This document shows, one piece after another, positions 1-11,572 of a stretch of 64,000 nt of DNA. Source of the DNA: Pollenia angustigena (lineage: Eukaryota > Arthropoda > Insecta > Diptera > Polleniidae); the NCBI GenBank assembly GCA_930367215.1, contig OV884060.1, forward strand, positions 208,323,253-208,387,252, in the 5' to 3' direction. A program made the position numbers and the translations under genes. Positions within the stretch are counted from its first letter, which is position 1. Every line of letters begins with the position of its first letter. The notes under the pieces were generated by a model that was given only the letters and a program-made list of their open reading frames with translations, was not told the origin of the DNA and did no database searches.

Positions 1-1074
1 GCCATATTTCAAAGAGCCGACCCCAGGGATTTAAATAGACCTTTCATTGTGTGTTGGAATTATGAAGTGGCTGTGGTTTGTACTAGAGGTCTGCACAAAT
101 ACATTTGTATTCGAGAAGTACACGTGTGCCACCAGATGAACATTAAAACTAACTTAAAGTATCAAGACAATAAAAAGAACAAATCTTTGGGAACAACAAA
201 TTTTAATACATCTTCATCTTTGTATATGAATTTACAAATGCATGTTGTATTATGGTACTCGTCCTTACTTTCTTTTTAAGTACATAACACGAGCTCAAAA
301 CTTCATTTGTTGTACATATGAACATTAAACACGGTGTTACCATTCCGTGTTTAATTACACATATTGTGTGTAATATCTACTTGCATGTGTAATCTGTGTG
401 TAATTTTACTTTGAGTTAAATTTTTTTTATTAATATTTACCAGTCAAGTTATACGTATAACGTTTAACGAAGAGGGTAAATATAACAAAAGGAACGTTGT
501 TTCTGTTTCTACATATATAAAAACATACAATCTCTATTTTTACATGATTTGAAAATACTCATTGTACCATATGCAGTGCATTTAATCATTGCGGTGCTTG
601 TTTTTTCGTGTTCATATCAGATTTCGAAAAAAACTGTACACTAAAGTAGTATATTTTTTTCTAAATCTTATTTTTGTGCTTGTAAATTTGAAAACAAAAA
701 AAAAAATACTGTACACAACGATTGTGAGCTGACGAATGCAAACACTAAGATAACTTACCGATCTTGTTTTAGCGTACGTGTTATATTTTTTTAAGGTACT
801 TGTTCTGTATTTTTTGTGAACGCGTAGTAAACTTTTAGCAAACGATTTCTTTTTTTAGTGTATGTGTAGTGAACTTTTAATGTACTTGTTTTTTTAAGGA
901 AAGATTTAAAAAAATATTAAAGTATGGTAAAGAAAATAAGAAATATAATTTAAAAAAAAAAATCCAAAATATGATCTGAAGATGAGTTTTATAACAGGAG
1001 TGCAAAAATAAAATAAAACATGCAAAAGTGTACTTATGGAGCATAATAGCCAATATAAATGGGAATGCGTCTAC
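1..1074. other. AT-rich DNA, no gene recognised
   Basis: Homopolymer-rich, low-complexity AT DNA. The only open frame of note (49-279, 76 codons) has no recognisable domain and no codon character distinguishing it from background. I see no RNA gene, terminal repeat or promoter signature. Confidence 0.6.
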
Positions 1075-1082
1075 CTTGCTAC

Positions 1083-2288
1083 CAGTGATGCCAACTTTTT
1101 GAGAGCAAAAAGCACTTTAAAATTTAAAAAAAGCACTAAAAAGCACTATTTCGAACAAAAAAAAGCGTTAAAAAGCACTAAGCCATTTTTACAATTTAAT
1201 TAAACACAAAACAAGTTGCATTCGGCTGTGCAAAATATGACATACCTCCATATTGACATTCGTATATAAACATTTTTAAATGTATTATTATTATCTTCAA
1301 TAAAAATATCATCCAAATCATTTGTATCATCATCAGCTGAGTTTGAATTGGCCATAAAACAGTTTCAAAGTAATACAGTGCGAACTTGATTTTCGTAACT
1401 CGAAAAAATCGCACTTGTTGCAATTACCGAAAATTTGCAATGACCGACCATTCTTTATTTTAATAAAAAAAACCTTATATTTCATCGTTTAAATAATTCT
1501 ATATTCAAATCGTGCAAAGTTTAATAAAACAATTGGCATATGATATTGTCCAATTATTTTAACCTATGTACGCTTCTGAATGTAGAACACACATAAGGTG
1601 CAAAATAGAAAAACATGTATGTTTGTATTCTGATACTTAGTCAATAGCACTAGAGGTAGAAGTGTTCAACACGCGGTTAATCGAAGACGAGTGTTGTGTG
1701 TTTGAAAACTAAATCGCATGAAAAATGGCAGGTTACACAACGCTCGTTATAAAAGCATTTTCTGGCAGCTGTTTTTAATTTATTAAACTCTTTGCTTATA
1801 TCAAGTTTCGGCCCTTTTTTTGTTTTTAAAGTCTTTGCGTCCTTTTTATATTTTTGAAACAGTGTCTACATCTTTAAAAAAATGTTTACTGAATACAAAT
1901 ACATCATTTTTATAACGATTGCTTTATATGTTGTCAACGCTAAAAAGTGTGACGTTTTGTAAAATTTCCAAATTGGTAGGAAGCCTAGCTCTAACCTCGT
2001 TAATAACCTATCTTTTATCACTTTTTTATCATTTGAAATCTAAAAATCTTTGCGGGCCTTCTTAAAATTTAACCCCAAATAGCAAATCTCATCTTAGTCA
2101 TCCTCTTTATAATCAAAGTTTTGAAAAATTATAGAAAAAAATAAAAAGCACTAAAGGCACTAACGAAAAATTGAAAAAGCACCAAGTTAGTGCTTCTTCT
2201 TAGTTTGGCACTAAGGATAAAATTTTGGCGTTTTGAGGCATCAAAAAGCACCATAGATAGTGCCAAAAGCACTAAGTTGGCATCGCTG
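1083..2288. mobile_element. hAT-type non-autonomous DNA transposon
   Basis: The ends are imperfect terminal inverted repeats: CAGTGATGCCAACTT at 1083 and the complement of CAGCGATGCCAACTT ending at 2288. The element is flanked by a perfect 8 bp target duplication, CTTGCTAC, at 1075-1082 and 2289-2296. An 8 bp TSD with CA...TG ends is the hallmark of hAT elements. Both subterminal regions carry many AAAAGCACTA-like repeats (1108-1180 and 2145-2275), typical of transposase-binding subterminal repeats. At 1206 bp it is too short for a full hAT transposase. A weak minus-strand open frame at 1196-1423 is unrecognisable. Most likely an internally deleted copy. Confidence 0.85.
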
Positions 2289-2296
2289 CTTGCTAC

Positions 2297-3645
2297 GTAC
2301 CCTTGTTTGCGGGGGATGCAAAAAGTACCAAGAAAAATAATTCGTGTTTTTAATGAAAGAAATAGCAAAAAGGATTTTCATTGATTTTGCCTTGTCTAGC
2401 GGTTTTTAGTAATTTTGTTTGTTGGCATTTGAATTTTCTTAAATTTTCTGCTATATTTCTTCTTCCAAGTGCTAAAATAAATTATAGGTACAAAAAAGAT
2501 AATTTTAAAATGTAGTAGATTGGAAATATTTAGTTTTGTTTTTAGTAAATATTGCCAGCATACTTGTGCTGGCAGATACAAACAAATACACACTCTTATA
2601 TTTGAAAATATTTTACAATTTATTCAAATTCAAATGCATTTATACCCAGCCAACTCAAACACTCGAATAAAAACACACACACACACACTTACCAATGTAT
2701 GCAAGGTTGCAATCAAACACACATGAACATTAATATTGAAAAGGTACAACAACTACAAAACGATATTGCCATCTATCAATCGATTATTTTTTGTTTTTTT
2801 TATTGTTTTTTTTTTTAAATTCAATTCAAAAAAAATACTAAAATGTTGAAACTATGGATATGAGAATGTTGTTGGTTTAAATTGTTGTTGTTGCTGTTGT
2901 TATGGAATTCGGTGACTAAGAGAGTAGCAAGAGCATTCACTCACTTCTCATACTACATGCAGCAACAACAAGAACAACAACATCACAGTTCAATTCGTAA
3001 ATGTCGCAATTTTCATTTTTCCATCAATTGCTTTATTGTACGGTTTTCAATATATTTTGTGTGTGTTGCAAATGTTTGTTTTTTTTTTTTTTGCTTTGTT
3101 GCATTTACTATGTAGAGATACATAGCAGTTTTTGTTGTTGTTGCTGTATTACTATATATACTTAAATGTATTTTAAATGCGTGTAATAGCAAGAAACCTC
3201 ATGATGCGGATAACGATGATGATGTGTAATGCAGTTTAGTGTCCGTGGGCTGGAAATGTGAATATGAAATGAATGTTCGGGAATGTGTTGCTGTTGCAAT
3301 TGTGTAGCCTCCTGAAGTGGTCCAAATGATACAAGTATTTGCTTTTCATACTGTACCACGAAAAATCTTCTTCACCTGCTCGGCAATTGCAGTTTCAGAC
3401 AAGGAAAAAACAAATACCAACAAACGGACAAACATACAGCCAACAAACATTCAAATAGCAAAACAAGGTGTAGAGTTTAAGTGTTTTTTTTAAGCGATAC
3501 TTCTGTCGCATTAGCAATTTTGAAAGAAGTGAAACTGAAATATGTATTTTAAAGTAGGGAAACAATAAAAAAAAACTGGTAAACGGTGCTAAATTGTTTT
3601 AAGACGAAAATTAAACTAAAAAATTTTATGATTTTTTGGACTTTA
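2297..3645. other. Unassigned AT-rich DNA
   Basis: Contains GTT/CAA-rich trinucleotide stretches (2884-2902, 2957-2983, 3130-3146) and poly-T runs. The open frames here are interrupted at random and show no domain. No exon, RNA gene or transposon terminus is supported. Confidence 0.5.
2673..2688. repeat. (AC)n microsatellite
   Basis: A pure AC dinucleotide run of about 16 bases in otherwise unremarkable DNA. Confidence 0.9.
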
Positions 3646-4021
3646 CTAGCTGTTTGGTCCCGGCGCACAGTGGCTGAAAATTTTATTTCATTGGACAAAA
3701 GTCCAATTTTTGTTTGTCACCGATTTCAAAAATTTTAATTTTATTTAATAGTAAACATATTAAAACTAAGGTAGCCAAAAAATTAGGTCAAAATATTGGT
3801 AATTGTGGTTGTGCCATGTTGTTAAACACAACTTTTTTTTTTAATTCAGAAAAAAGTGTTTTTTTTTTTTTAAAATATTTAATCCGAAAGAAATTATCAT
3901 AGCACAAAAACTATCAGCGAAAATGACCTGCTTGCTTTTTTGCTAGGTTGGTAGTCTTGTTATCTTTAAAAAGGTAATATTTGTTGTGTCATTTATATTT
4001 GAGATGTTAGGACATATTTTC

Positions 4022-4510
4022 TAAACTACTATATTTTTGTCAAATTTCAACTTTAGTAGAATAGAACTTTTGCGGATCAAAAGGGATTAAGAAGGTAAAA
4101 CCACTGATAGAAAGGTGAAAGTGTTTTCTTTAGCCCTGTATATACTCTTGTACCCGTTTGGATCCGTCTGTTAAACACTTTTTTAATTTTAATGAAATTA
4201 CTCAAAAAAAAATTCTAAACTATGTACAATATTTTTGTCAAACTTCAACTTTAGCAGAATAGAACGTTTGCTGATCAAAAGGGATTAAGAAGGTAAAACC
4301 ACTGATAGAAAGGTGAAAGTGTTTTCTTTAGCCCTGTTTATACTCTTGTACCCGTTTGGATCAGTCTGTTAAACACTTTTTTAATTTTAATGAAATTACT
4401 AAAAAAAAAATTCTAAACTACTATATTTTTTTCAAATTTCAACGGGATTCAAAAGGGATTAAGAAGGTAAAACCACGGGTAGAAAGGTATTTTTAATGAA
4501 ATAACTCAAA
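4022..4510. repeat. Tandem repeat, about 174-198 bp period, 2.5 copies
   Basis: The string AAGGGATTAAGAAGGTAAAA recurs at 4081, 4279 and 4453. It sits within longer matching units that also share a CTCTTGTACCCGTTTGGATC segment and a TTTAATTTTAATGAAATTAC segment. The third copy is shortened. It lies inside the candidate Helitron at 3646-7486. Confidence 0.85.
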
Positions 4511-4918
4511 AAAAAATTTTATTTTTGAAATAGTTTTTTTACAATTTCTTTTTTTATTCCGCAAAAATTAGTACAGAAGTAACAGAAATCATATGCTATT
4601 GTCTTCAAAAAAAATTTATGATTTAGGAAAAATTTATTGTGATCGAACATAATACAGCTAGTACATATTCAAAATGTTATTAATGTTACACAATCAGAAT
4701 AACGTATAGCTACACTGATTCATCCTTATACGTTACAATACGTTCACACTAGCGTATTCTATAGTAGAATAAAGAGCTTAGACGCTTTACGCTAAACAGG
4801 TATATTGTGAATCCCACCTTAGAAGGGTTTTTAAATTTTGTCTGGTCTTTTTATTTTATCTGTTTTTATGACTCTAATAATATTTCATGACCCAATAGCT
4901 ATATAAATCAGTTATGAT

Positions 4919-5735
4919 TTGGATTTCGGATCTTCAGGATCAATAAGAAACAACGAAACCAACAAAGAGTTAGGAAGTTCAAAAAGGAAACATGTTCAAG
5001 ATGAATATCGCAAATTTGGGTTGATTATAGATCAGCCGAAACAAGGGTCAGGCAATACAAATGATGGCAATACGGCAAGAAGATTCTTTTCAGATCCAGA
5101 AACAGCATCTGAAATAACAGGTGTTGATTTTAGGCCCCTATTACGGTTTACAACTCAACTCAGTTGAGTTGTAATTAAGACAACTGGTTGTGATCAGTTG
5201 TAATTTTTGGTATGTTTTTGTTCACCGCAATATAGCAAAGTTGTAAACGATAATACAAAAATTAAGAAATTACAACTCAACTGAGTTGAGTTGTAAACCG
5301 TAATAGGGGCCTTAACCTCATTTTTAGATTTAAATCCTTGAAGTACTTGCGTGCAATGAAGAAATTGACTCTAGAAAATTTGGAGATTTTGCTAAGGAAA
5401 CTGCAAAAATATATACAACCAAGTACCCATTGAGAAATATGTCTGCTAATGTCATTAAATATCAGTTGGTGCCACTTGTAGATTTATAAGAGGAAGCTCA
5501 GGAAAAAAGGAATAAGAATTGCAGATTTTATAGAGAGCACAATACTAGAAAAATTTCACGAAATTCCACTAATGAAGATCTATTTAATATGTTATTGGCA
5601 ACGTCAGATCCGTTCATCTCCAGTATTCGAAATCAATGGAAAGTGGAACATCGGGATTAAGATGAAGAAGTCAAAAAACTACTAAAGAACAGAAATAACA
5701 CGGCACAGAATATCGAATATTTGCAATCAATCTTT
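4919..5735 (+). pseudogene. Broken repeat-borne insect protein, split by a MITE
   Basis: The first part (4919-5132) reads as a 71-codon frame containing KQGSGNTNDGNTARRFF. The second part (from 5342) contains EEIDSRKFGDFAKETAK, then TKYPLRNMSANVIKY, a stop, EEAQEKRNK, FYREHNTRKISR and TNEDLFNMLLATSDPFISS. I recall this motif series (NDGNTARRFF ... LSEEAQEARNK ... YREH..RK.SR ... TNEDLFN.LL..SDP.IS) from multicopy, transposon-associated proteins of aphids and flies. I cannot name the superfamily. Removing the MITE plus one TTA rejoins a sensible frame across 5132/5312. A stop near 5488, a frameshift near 5340 and a LINE at 5745 show that it is dead. Confidence 0.65.
5133..5311. mobile_element. 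PIF/Harbinger-type MITE
   Basis: A 179 bp element whose long terminal inverted repeats begin GGCCCCTATTACGGTTTACA. They match for more than 40 bases, and each contains a nested palindrome CAACTCAACTCAGTTGAGTT. It is flanked on both sides by TTA, the 3 bp TWA duplication typical of PIF/Harbinger. It interrupts a coding relic, and excising it with one TTA restores the reading frame. Confidence 0.85.
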
Positions 5736-5744
5736 AAATTAAAT

Positions 5745-6623
5745 TTTTTTTTTTTTTTTTTTTAATTTATTTTTATTATTGAATCTTTCTTATCGAAATT
5801 TACAATATGTATTCAAATCTTAATTCTACTTGTTGTTTATTAGTTGTTACCAGTGTAACCACTAACTGCTGTATTCAAATTTTAAGACTGTCTTCTAGTT
5901 AGGTTAAGAAGACAACCCCTATAGTTTGCCGTGTGATTTTCGCCACAGTTGCTGCATTTCTTTACATTCGGGTCAGCTTTAGAACGATTACATTCGGCGG
6001 TTTTATGAGCGTCGCCACAAACCACACATACGTGAGGCAATTTACAATATGATTTTGTATGCCCATATTCCTGACAGTTTGTGCATTGGGAGGGACCCTT
6101 TCGTTTTAATGGCTCCTCAACAGTTATTCTTCTGTTGAGTAGGTAGCGCAAGTTGTATATGGGATGAACTGAATTTTTGGTTTTGAGAACCGATGAATCA
6201 AACGATATTTCAACGCGGTGCATTGGTTGAGGAACTTTATTCCTGTTCAAAATGTTATGAACAGATTTAACCTCATACCCCTCTAGCTCTATGGCAGATT
6301 TTATTTCCTCTGTAGGAACAGAACTATCTATGCCTTTTATGACAATAATCAATCCCTTAGCACTTTTTAATTGATATGTATAGTAACTTTTATTTTCTGC
6401 GTCCAGGTGTCTTGATATAATACGAAAGTTCGTTTCTGTACTGGCTTGAATTTTGGTTTCTTGAATTTGCCCGCGTCGTATAGAAACGACGTAGAAATTA
6501 TTCTTACCTACCAGTTGAATCAACATGTTGACTATGCTATTTGATGTTTGCTCCCGCAGATAGATAGGTGGCGGTTTAACTTCTTTAGTGGCTGTTCCAT
6601 GTGCTGATTCTGCTTCTTCATCG
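5745..6623 (-). mobile_element. Jockey-clade LINE copy, 5' truncated, with poly-A tail and TSD
   Basis: The copy runs on the minus strand and ends in a poly-A tail, seen as about 19 T at 5745-5763. A 12 bp duplication TTTAAATTAAAT flanks it at 5733-5744 and 6624-6635. The open frame continues upstream of the first ATG to the 5' edge (codons through 6621), so the copy is 5' truncated, as expected for target-primed reverse transcription. Notably, ORF1 is followed after only about 120 bp by the tail, with no ORF2. This is either an internally deleted copy or an ORF1-only derivative. It lies in the 3' part of the coding relic at 4919-5735. Confidence 0.85.
5882..6526 (-). CDS. Jockey-type ORF1 (Gag-like nucleic-acid-binding protein), 5' truncated
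   Basis: A 214-codon open frame from the first in-frame ATG; the frame is open further upstream to about 6621, so the true N-terminus is missing. Residues about 60-135 resemble the pre-C2HC region of Jockey/X-element ORF1 proteins. Three zinc knuckles follow: C-x2-C-x4-H-x4-C (residues 148-161), C-x2-C-x3-H-x4-C (167-179) and C-x2-C-x3-H-x6-C (191-205), the last reading CSNCGENHTANYRGC. In this family ORF1 coats LINE RNA in a ribonucleoprotein and acts as a nucleic-acid chaperone. The protein stops 9 residues after the third knuckle. The frame is intact where it survives, which suggests a fairly young copy. It is not a host gene on this evidence. Confidence 0.8.
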   Translation of the reverse strand: MLIQLVGKNNFYVVSIRRGQIQETKIQASTETNFRIISRHLDAENKSYYTYQLKSAKGLIIVIKGIDSSVPTEEIKSAIELEGYEVKSVHNILNRNKVPQPMHRVEISFDSSVLKTKNSVHPIYNLRYLLNRRITVEEPLKRKGPSQCTNCQEYGHTKSYCKLPHVCVVCGDAHKTAECNRSKADPNVKKCSNCGENHTANYRGCLLNLTRRQS

Positions 6624-6635
6624 TTTAAATTAAAT

Positions 6636-7484
6636 GTTCAATAATTATAATTCATTAGATCTAAGACAGACATTGTATTAGTTAAAAATAATAATAAACA
6701 GAAACTCACATTGTTACAAAAGCTATTAAAATCTATTGCTGCTATTATTTTCAAAAGGTTTTTTTTATCTACATATGTATGAAATGTTTTAATAAATAAA
6801 TAAATAAGAATAAATAAGTGTAACCAAATTTGAAAGCAAAATTTTTTTTTATTTTTCAGCAATAATACCAAAATTTCCAGTGGATTTTACTATTTTTTTT
6901 TTTATGTTAAAATTTTTTTTATAGTGTAAACATTTAATTTTTTGAGTGTCCCATTATTACAAAAAATGTTAATGATTATTATTTAAATCTAAAAATTAAA
7001 TTTTTAAATAATTAAAAGAAATAAAAAAAACCCATATTGCACGCTAAAGTAAAAAAAACCTAAAGTTCCACTTTGCCCTTAAAAATTCCGTAATAACTAC
7101 TCAACCGATTTTAATGAAATTAAAAGTGCAGAAAGTTTAAGAACCTATCTGTCGATTAAAAAAAAATTTCACTAAAATATCTCCTTCGGTTCAAAAGTTA
7201 CAGTTACATTTTCAGCCAATGTGCGGCGCTGCTCGGGATTTTCTAAATAAAAATAAAAAATTAAATACTGGAGAATTTTGTTAATAACTTGACCCCAGCG
7301 CTATCACCATCAATTAAAAAAATTTAAATATCACGACAACAGCGCCACCTATTGGGAGTTTTATTTATAAACCATCGGCGAAAGTAGACCTTTCCAACGC
7401 ATGTACTCGTTTGAAAATCGGTTGAGTGGTTCTCGAGTTATAAAATCACGAACATGGGACAACTTATTTTTATATATGTGTATA
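6636..7484. other. AT-rich DNA with Helitron-like 5' subterminal sequence
   Basis: The stretch 7090-7110 reads ACTACTCAACCGATTTTAAT, and 7417-7445 carries its inverted counterpart (AAAATCGGTTGAGTGGTTCT). Both resemble sequences just inside Helitron 5' ends elsewhere in the window. No coding region is visible. Confidence 0.4.
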
Positions 7485-7784
7485 GATAAGGCGTTTTTTA
7501 TGTGTGGAACTTACGGCAGACTCTAATTTTAAAGAAATAGTAGCCTATAAAACAAAAAAGTCTGAATGATGTACCATTTCCAGAACTTCTTCGACGACCT
7601 CATACCAACAACTTAACTTTTAAGACGATATTCAAGAAGTGGCCCCAATTGTTAAACAGTTTTAAAAAGTTTGACACAATTTAGGCTTCTTGTGCTTAAA
7701 AAACAAAATTATTTTAAAACAATACATATCGCTCATTTACTTCAATGAAGCCAATACTCAAAAAGCACTAGTTTTTACATTAGG

Positions 7785-7880
7785 TGCGTTTGAGTACTTT
7801 TACAGTAAAATGCAGTAAATGAGTAAACTAAAAACTTTTCTCTCACAAAAAGCTGTTGTCCAAAAAAGTACGCGAACGCA
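7785..7880. mobile_element. Short TIR element, TGCGTT family
   Basis: A 96 bp segment bounded by TGCGTTTGAGTAC and its imperfect complement GTACGCGAACGCA. Related ends occur at 10786-10857 and 17452-17581, so this is a repeated family. No clear target duplication was found. 7785 and 10857 could also be the two ends of one larger, interrupted copy. Confidence 0.5.
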
Positions 7881-8348
7881 AAATTTGTAAAAATTCGTAA
7901 AATAAAGGCAACAGCTGATGGCAAATAATTGAAGTGTTGAAAAATATTGACACTTTTGACTACTTAACTCGTTTTCTTATCGGTACTCGATTAAATACTT
8001 TTTATAACACGAACATTTCTGGAAAATACAAACAAACTATTTTATGTAATCTTTCCTATTTGTTTGTTTTTTATTTTATTTGATTTACTAATTTGTAGCG
8101 GGTTAAATTATTATAAAAGAACATGACTTTTTTTTTGCTATTGATTACTTAAGTACCCAAATACTTCACATTTTTACAACTCTAAAAAATTAACATAACA
8201 AAAAAAATTTCAAAAGTTTGTATTTAGCCAAATAAATACTTCACAAACAAGTTTAATTAATTAATATTTATTCAGTTTTTGTTTTGGATTAATTTTTATT
8301 TCAACTTCTCTTTTATTAAACAATTTTTTCACAATTTGTATGCTTTTT

Positions 8349-10136
8349 ATACCCTTCACCGAAGGTAAAAGGGTATATATAACTTTGTCATTCCGTTTGT
8401 AATTTCTACAATATTGATCCTACACCCTATAAAGTAGATATATTCTGGGTCCTTATGAAAAGCGAAGTTCAAATCCGGTTGTCCGTCTGTCCGTCTGTCC
8501 GTCTGTCCGTTTTTTTTTAGTTAGAACATATTTTACATAAGACTCGGGAAAATCGGTTCAGACACAAAAAAGTTATGGCCAAAATAAAATTTTTTTTATT
8601 AAAATACCCACTTTCGGGAACCATAGATCTCCCCGAGTCCAAGCTTTATAACTAAAGTAAACGGTAAATTTCTTCTTTAACACGTCGGTATATAAATCTG
8701 CCAAATCGGTTAAAAAATGGCTGAGTTATGAGCAAAAAACCACGACTACCTCTATTTTTTTAAAAAAATCCATTGTTGTTGTTGTATTTTTATTACTTTT
8801 TGCTGTATATCTGGTGAACGGAAAAAGCCAAAGTTTTCAAATTAGGTACACACAATAAGGTTGTCAATACACACCATCCTACAAAATGTGGGCGGGATTG
8901 GAGAAGTGGGCGTGGTACCTCCCGTAGAAAAAATATCAAAAACTTCATAAAAACCTGAATTTGTGCACTGCAATCCCAAAAATTATTTTTTTTATACCCT
9001 TCACCGAAGGTAAAAGGGTATATATAACTTTGTCATTCCGTTTGTAATTTCTACAATATTGATCCTACACCCTATAAAGTAGATATATTCTGGGTCCTTA
9101 TGAAAAGCGAAGTTCAAATCCGGTTGTCCGTCTGTCCGTCTGTCTGTTGAAATGGGTTTTCCGAAGCCCCCCAGATATGATGGGAGCTTCGTTGGGGTAT
9201 CTTTCTGTCAGGTATTCTTATTATAATTTTGCTATTGAAATTCAGCCAGATCGGTCCACAAATGGCTGAGATATGAGCAAAAAACCACGACTACCTCTAA
9301 TTTTTCCCAAAAATCCCTTGTGGTTGTTGTATTTCTATTACTTTTTGCTATATAACTGGGGAACGGCAAAAGCCAAAGTTTCCAAATTAGGTACACACAT
9401 TTAGGTTGCCAATACACACCATTCTACAAAATGTGGGCGGGATTGGAGAAGTGGGCGTGGTACCTCCCGTACAAAAAAATTTTAAGGCTGCCATATGTCC
9501 TATGGATATGATTTATATACCAAAATATCGGAAATTTTTAGTAGAACATATTTTACATAAGACTCGGGAAAATCGGTTCAGACACAAAAAAGTTATGGCC
9601 AAAATAAATAATAATTTTTTTATTAAAATACCCACTTTCGGGAACCATAGATCTCCCCGAGTCCAAGCTTTATAACTAAAGTAAACGGTAAATTTCTTCT
9701 TTAACACGTCGGTATATAAATCTGCCAAATCGGTTAAAAAATGGCTGAGTTATGAGAAGTAATTACAACCCTACACAGTGAACATAAAACGGGCCATATT
9801 TCATTTTAATGATATTCAAACAACGTTCCTTCATAGTTTAGTTGTCTAGGGGGTTAAGTTAGAAACTGTGAGTTCTCTGGTTCGAATCTGGTTTTTTTAA
9901 AAGAAAATTTTTTTTTTAATTTTTATTTTTTTATATTCTAAAAACGATTTAAAAAAAATATTTACCAGTTTTCGCTTTTTAAATTTAATTTATAATGGAG
10001 TTTAAAGTATTATAATTATGTATGTATACATATTTAAAAATTATTTAGTTTTTGTCTAGTTGCTCTGTATTCTGCTCCCACAATGGTGAAGGGTATATAA
10101 GATTCGGCACAGCCGAATATAGCACTCTTACTTGTT
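8349..10136 (+). repeat. ATACCC-type dispersed fly repeat, internally rearranged
   Basis: Starts ATACCCTTCACCGAAGGTAA, followed by CTATAAAGTAGATATATTCT and a GTCCGTCTGTCC run. It ends GGGTATATAAGATTCGGCAC, a CGGCACAGCCG hairpin and ACTTGTT. This architecture is familiar as an abundant interspersed repeat in fly genomes; I do not assign it to a class. The head occurs twice (8349 and 8994, spacing 645). A second internal block occurs twice (8523-8755 and 9543-9760, spacing about 1020), and a third recurs at 8768-8935 and 9310-9470. Open frames in it (for example 9406-9675) are products of this repetition. Confidence 0.75.
9835..9890 (+). repeat. tRNA-like SINE head
   Basis: TAGTTGTCTAGGGGGTTAAG resembles a tRNA D-arm/A box. 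It is followed about 30 bases on by GGTTCGAATCT (9879-9889), a good pol III B box. There is no acceptor stem complement, and a T-rich tract follows, so it is a tRNA-derived retroposon remnant and not a functional tRNA gene. Confidence 0.5.
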
Positions 10137-10321
10137 ATTTGTTACTTTTGTTTGTTTACGTTTTGAAACATATGTTTTTTTGATTTACTAAATTTTCCCA
10201 GGGGCGAATTTGTCGATTACAGAAGCGATGATGTGATAGACACGAGTAAGACAGTAATGCACACCATCTGAATTACAACAAAGTACACTTTTTCGAATGC
10301 ATTGCCGCGTTTGTGGAGTGA

Positions 10322-10545
10322 ACGCCTACCACTTGCACACAAAGTAAGCTGGATAGTGAAGTGTTCATTCAATCAATATAAACTCAGTGCTGCTTCGCAC
10401 ACATTGTAAGCAGGCAGTAGACAGTTTATACACAATCTCGCTTACTTCGTGGGCAAGTGGTAGGCGTCTTGCACACAACTTCGCACACATTGTAAGCAGG
10501 CAGTAGACAGTCTATACACAATCTCGATTACTTCGTGGGCAAGTA
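10322..10545. repeat. Complex inverted and direct repeats
   Basis: ACGCCTACCACTTGC...AAGTAAGC at 10322-10349 is matched in inverted orientation by GCTTACTTCGTGGGCAAGTG (10440-10459) and the TAGGCGT that follows. A block starting CTTCGCACACATTGTAAGCA repeats directly at 10393 and 10479 (86 bp period). Probably an internally duplicated short DNA element; no TSD was identified. Confidence 0.7.
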
Positions 10546-10689
10546 GAAGCAAAAGATGAACGAAATTCATTTTTGTAAATTCCATACACTTCCGTCATAC
10601 ACTTTGTAAGCTAGAATTCATTGAACACGAAGTGATACACACTTAATTGAAGAGATGTGATGTGGTATGCAAAGTTCGCCGCTGGGTTA

Positions 10690-10857
10690 CTGCAAAAATT
10701 TCTGCAGTAGAAATTTGTAAATACTCAGACAAGAACTGTCACTTTTCGCTCTCAATTTATGTTCTCATTTACTGCACTTTGTGTACTCGAACGCAATGTC
10801 GTAAAATGCAGTAAAGTTTTGTAAAAAATAGTAAAAACTTTTGTGTTCTCGAACGCA
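10690..10857. repeat. TGCGTT-family element ends
   Basis: GTACTCGAACGCA ends at 10795 and TCTCGAACGCA ends at 10857. These are two successive right ends of the family seen at 7785-7880, preceded by GCAGTAAATGAG-like sequence in inverse orientation. This suggests a compound or duplicated terminus. Confidence 0.45.
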
Positions 10858-11572
10858 ACTATTAGTATGCAGAAGTGTGCGCAATATCAGGCTGTGTTGA
10901 TATATCAAGAGCGGACTTTATATCGGATCTATGAAAAATTATGAGCCGACCAGCACGAAAGTTGACAGTGTGAAACCATTTGACACCAATATTGTTCGTT
11001 TCTTTTGAGTCGTTCGAAAGTGAGCGTGATTTGAGCAGACCCAAAATATATGCGTATAATATTTATATTCTGGTTTCACACGGAATGAAAAACTTAATGT
11101 ACCGTCATTACAACATTTTGTAGTGGAGGATATAAAAATCGCTGTAGGATATTGTTTGGTATTGTTATAATTAAATAAAAATTATTTTTCATTTAATTTG
11201 TGTGTTTTTAAAAATTTCAATAGAAATTGAAGCATAATCAGAAGGAAAACCAAAAATATGCTCTAAAAATACTTTGAAAGCGCTTAAGAAATGCCTTTAA
11301 AAATGGAAAATATGCTCTAAAACCCTTAAAAAAAAAAGGAAATTTTTTTTAATTCATAAAATTCAATATTTAAAAAAAAAAATAACAAAAACACAAAGAA
11401 AATAACAAAATCTTTTGTTATCAGTATAAAATTATTATGAACGTCGACATCGTGGGCCAAGCTGTTGAAAATCTTATTGCAGAAAACATGAAAATTGAAT
11501 AAATTAAATTTTTTTTTTTTTTTTTTTTGACAATCAATTGAAATTAAGAATTGCAAACTGTAGCTAAAACAG

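Larger units (their letters stand above)
3646..7486 (-). mobile_element. Candidate Helitron, minus orientation
   Basis: On the minus strand the right edge begins TCTATACACATATATAAAAA (from 7486), and the left edge ends with a CGCCGGG block, then CAG and CTAG (3649 to 3646). Flanking bases are A on the plus strand before 3646 and T at 7487, as expected for insertion between A and T. The 5' region has an ACTCAACCGATTTT stretch equivalent to the CTACTGAACCGATTTT stretch just inside the well-supported Helitron at 20494. No Rep/helicase is visible. The interior holds a coding relic, a MITE and a LINE. It remains possible that the two ends belong to different copies. Confidence 0.45.

Noticed and set aside
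9835..9890. Functional tRNA gene
   Set aside because: A and B boxes are recognisable but there is no acceptor stem pairing or cloverleaf; a SINE head fits better.
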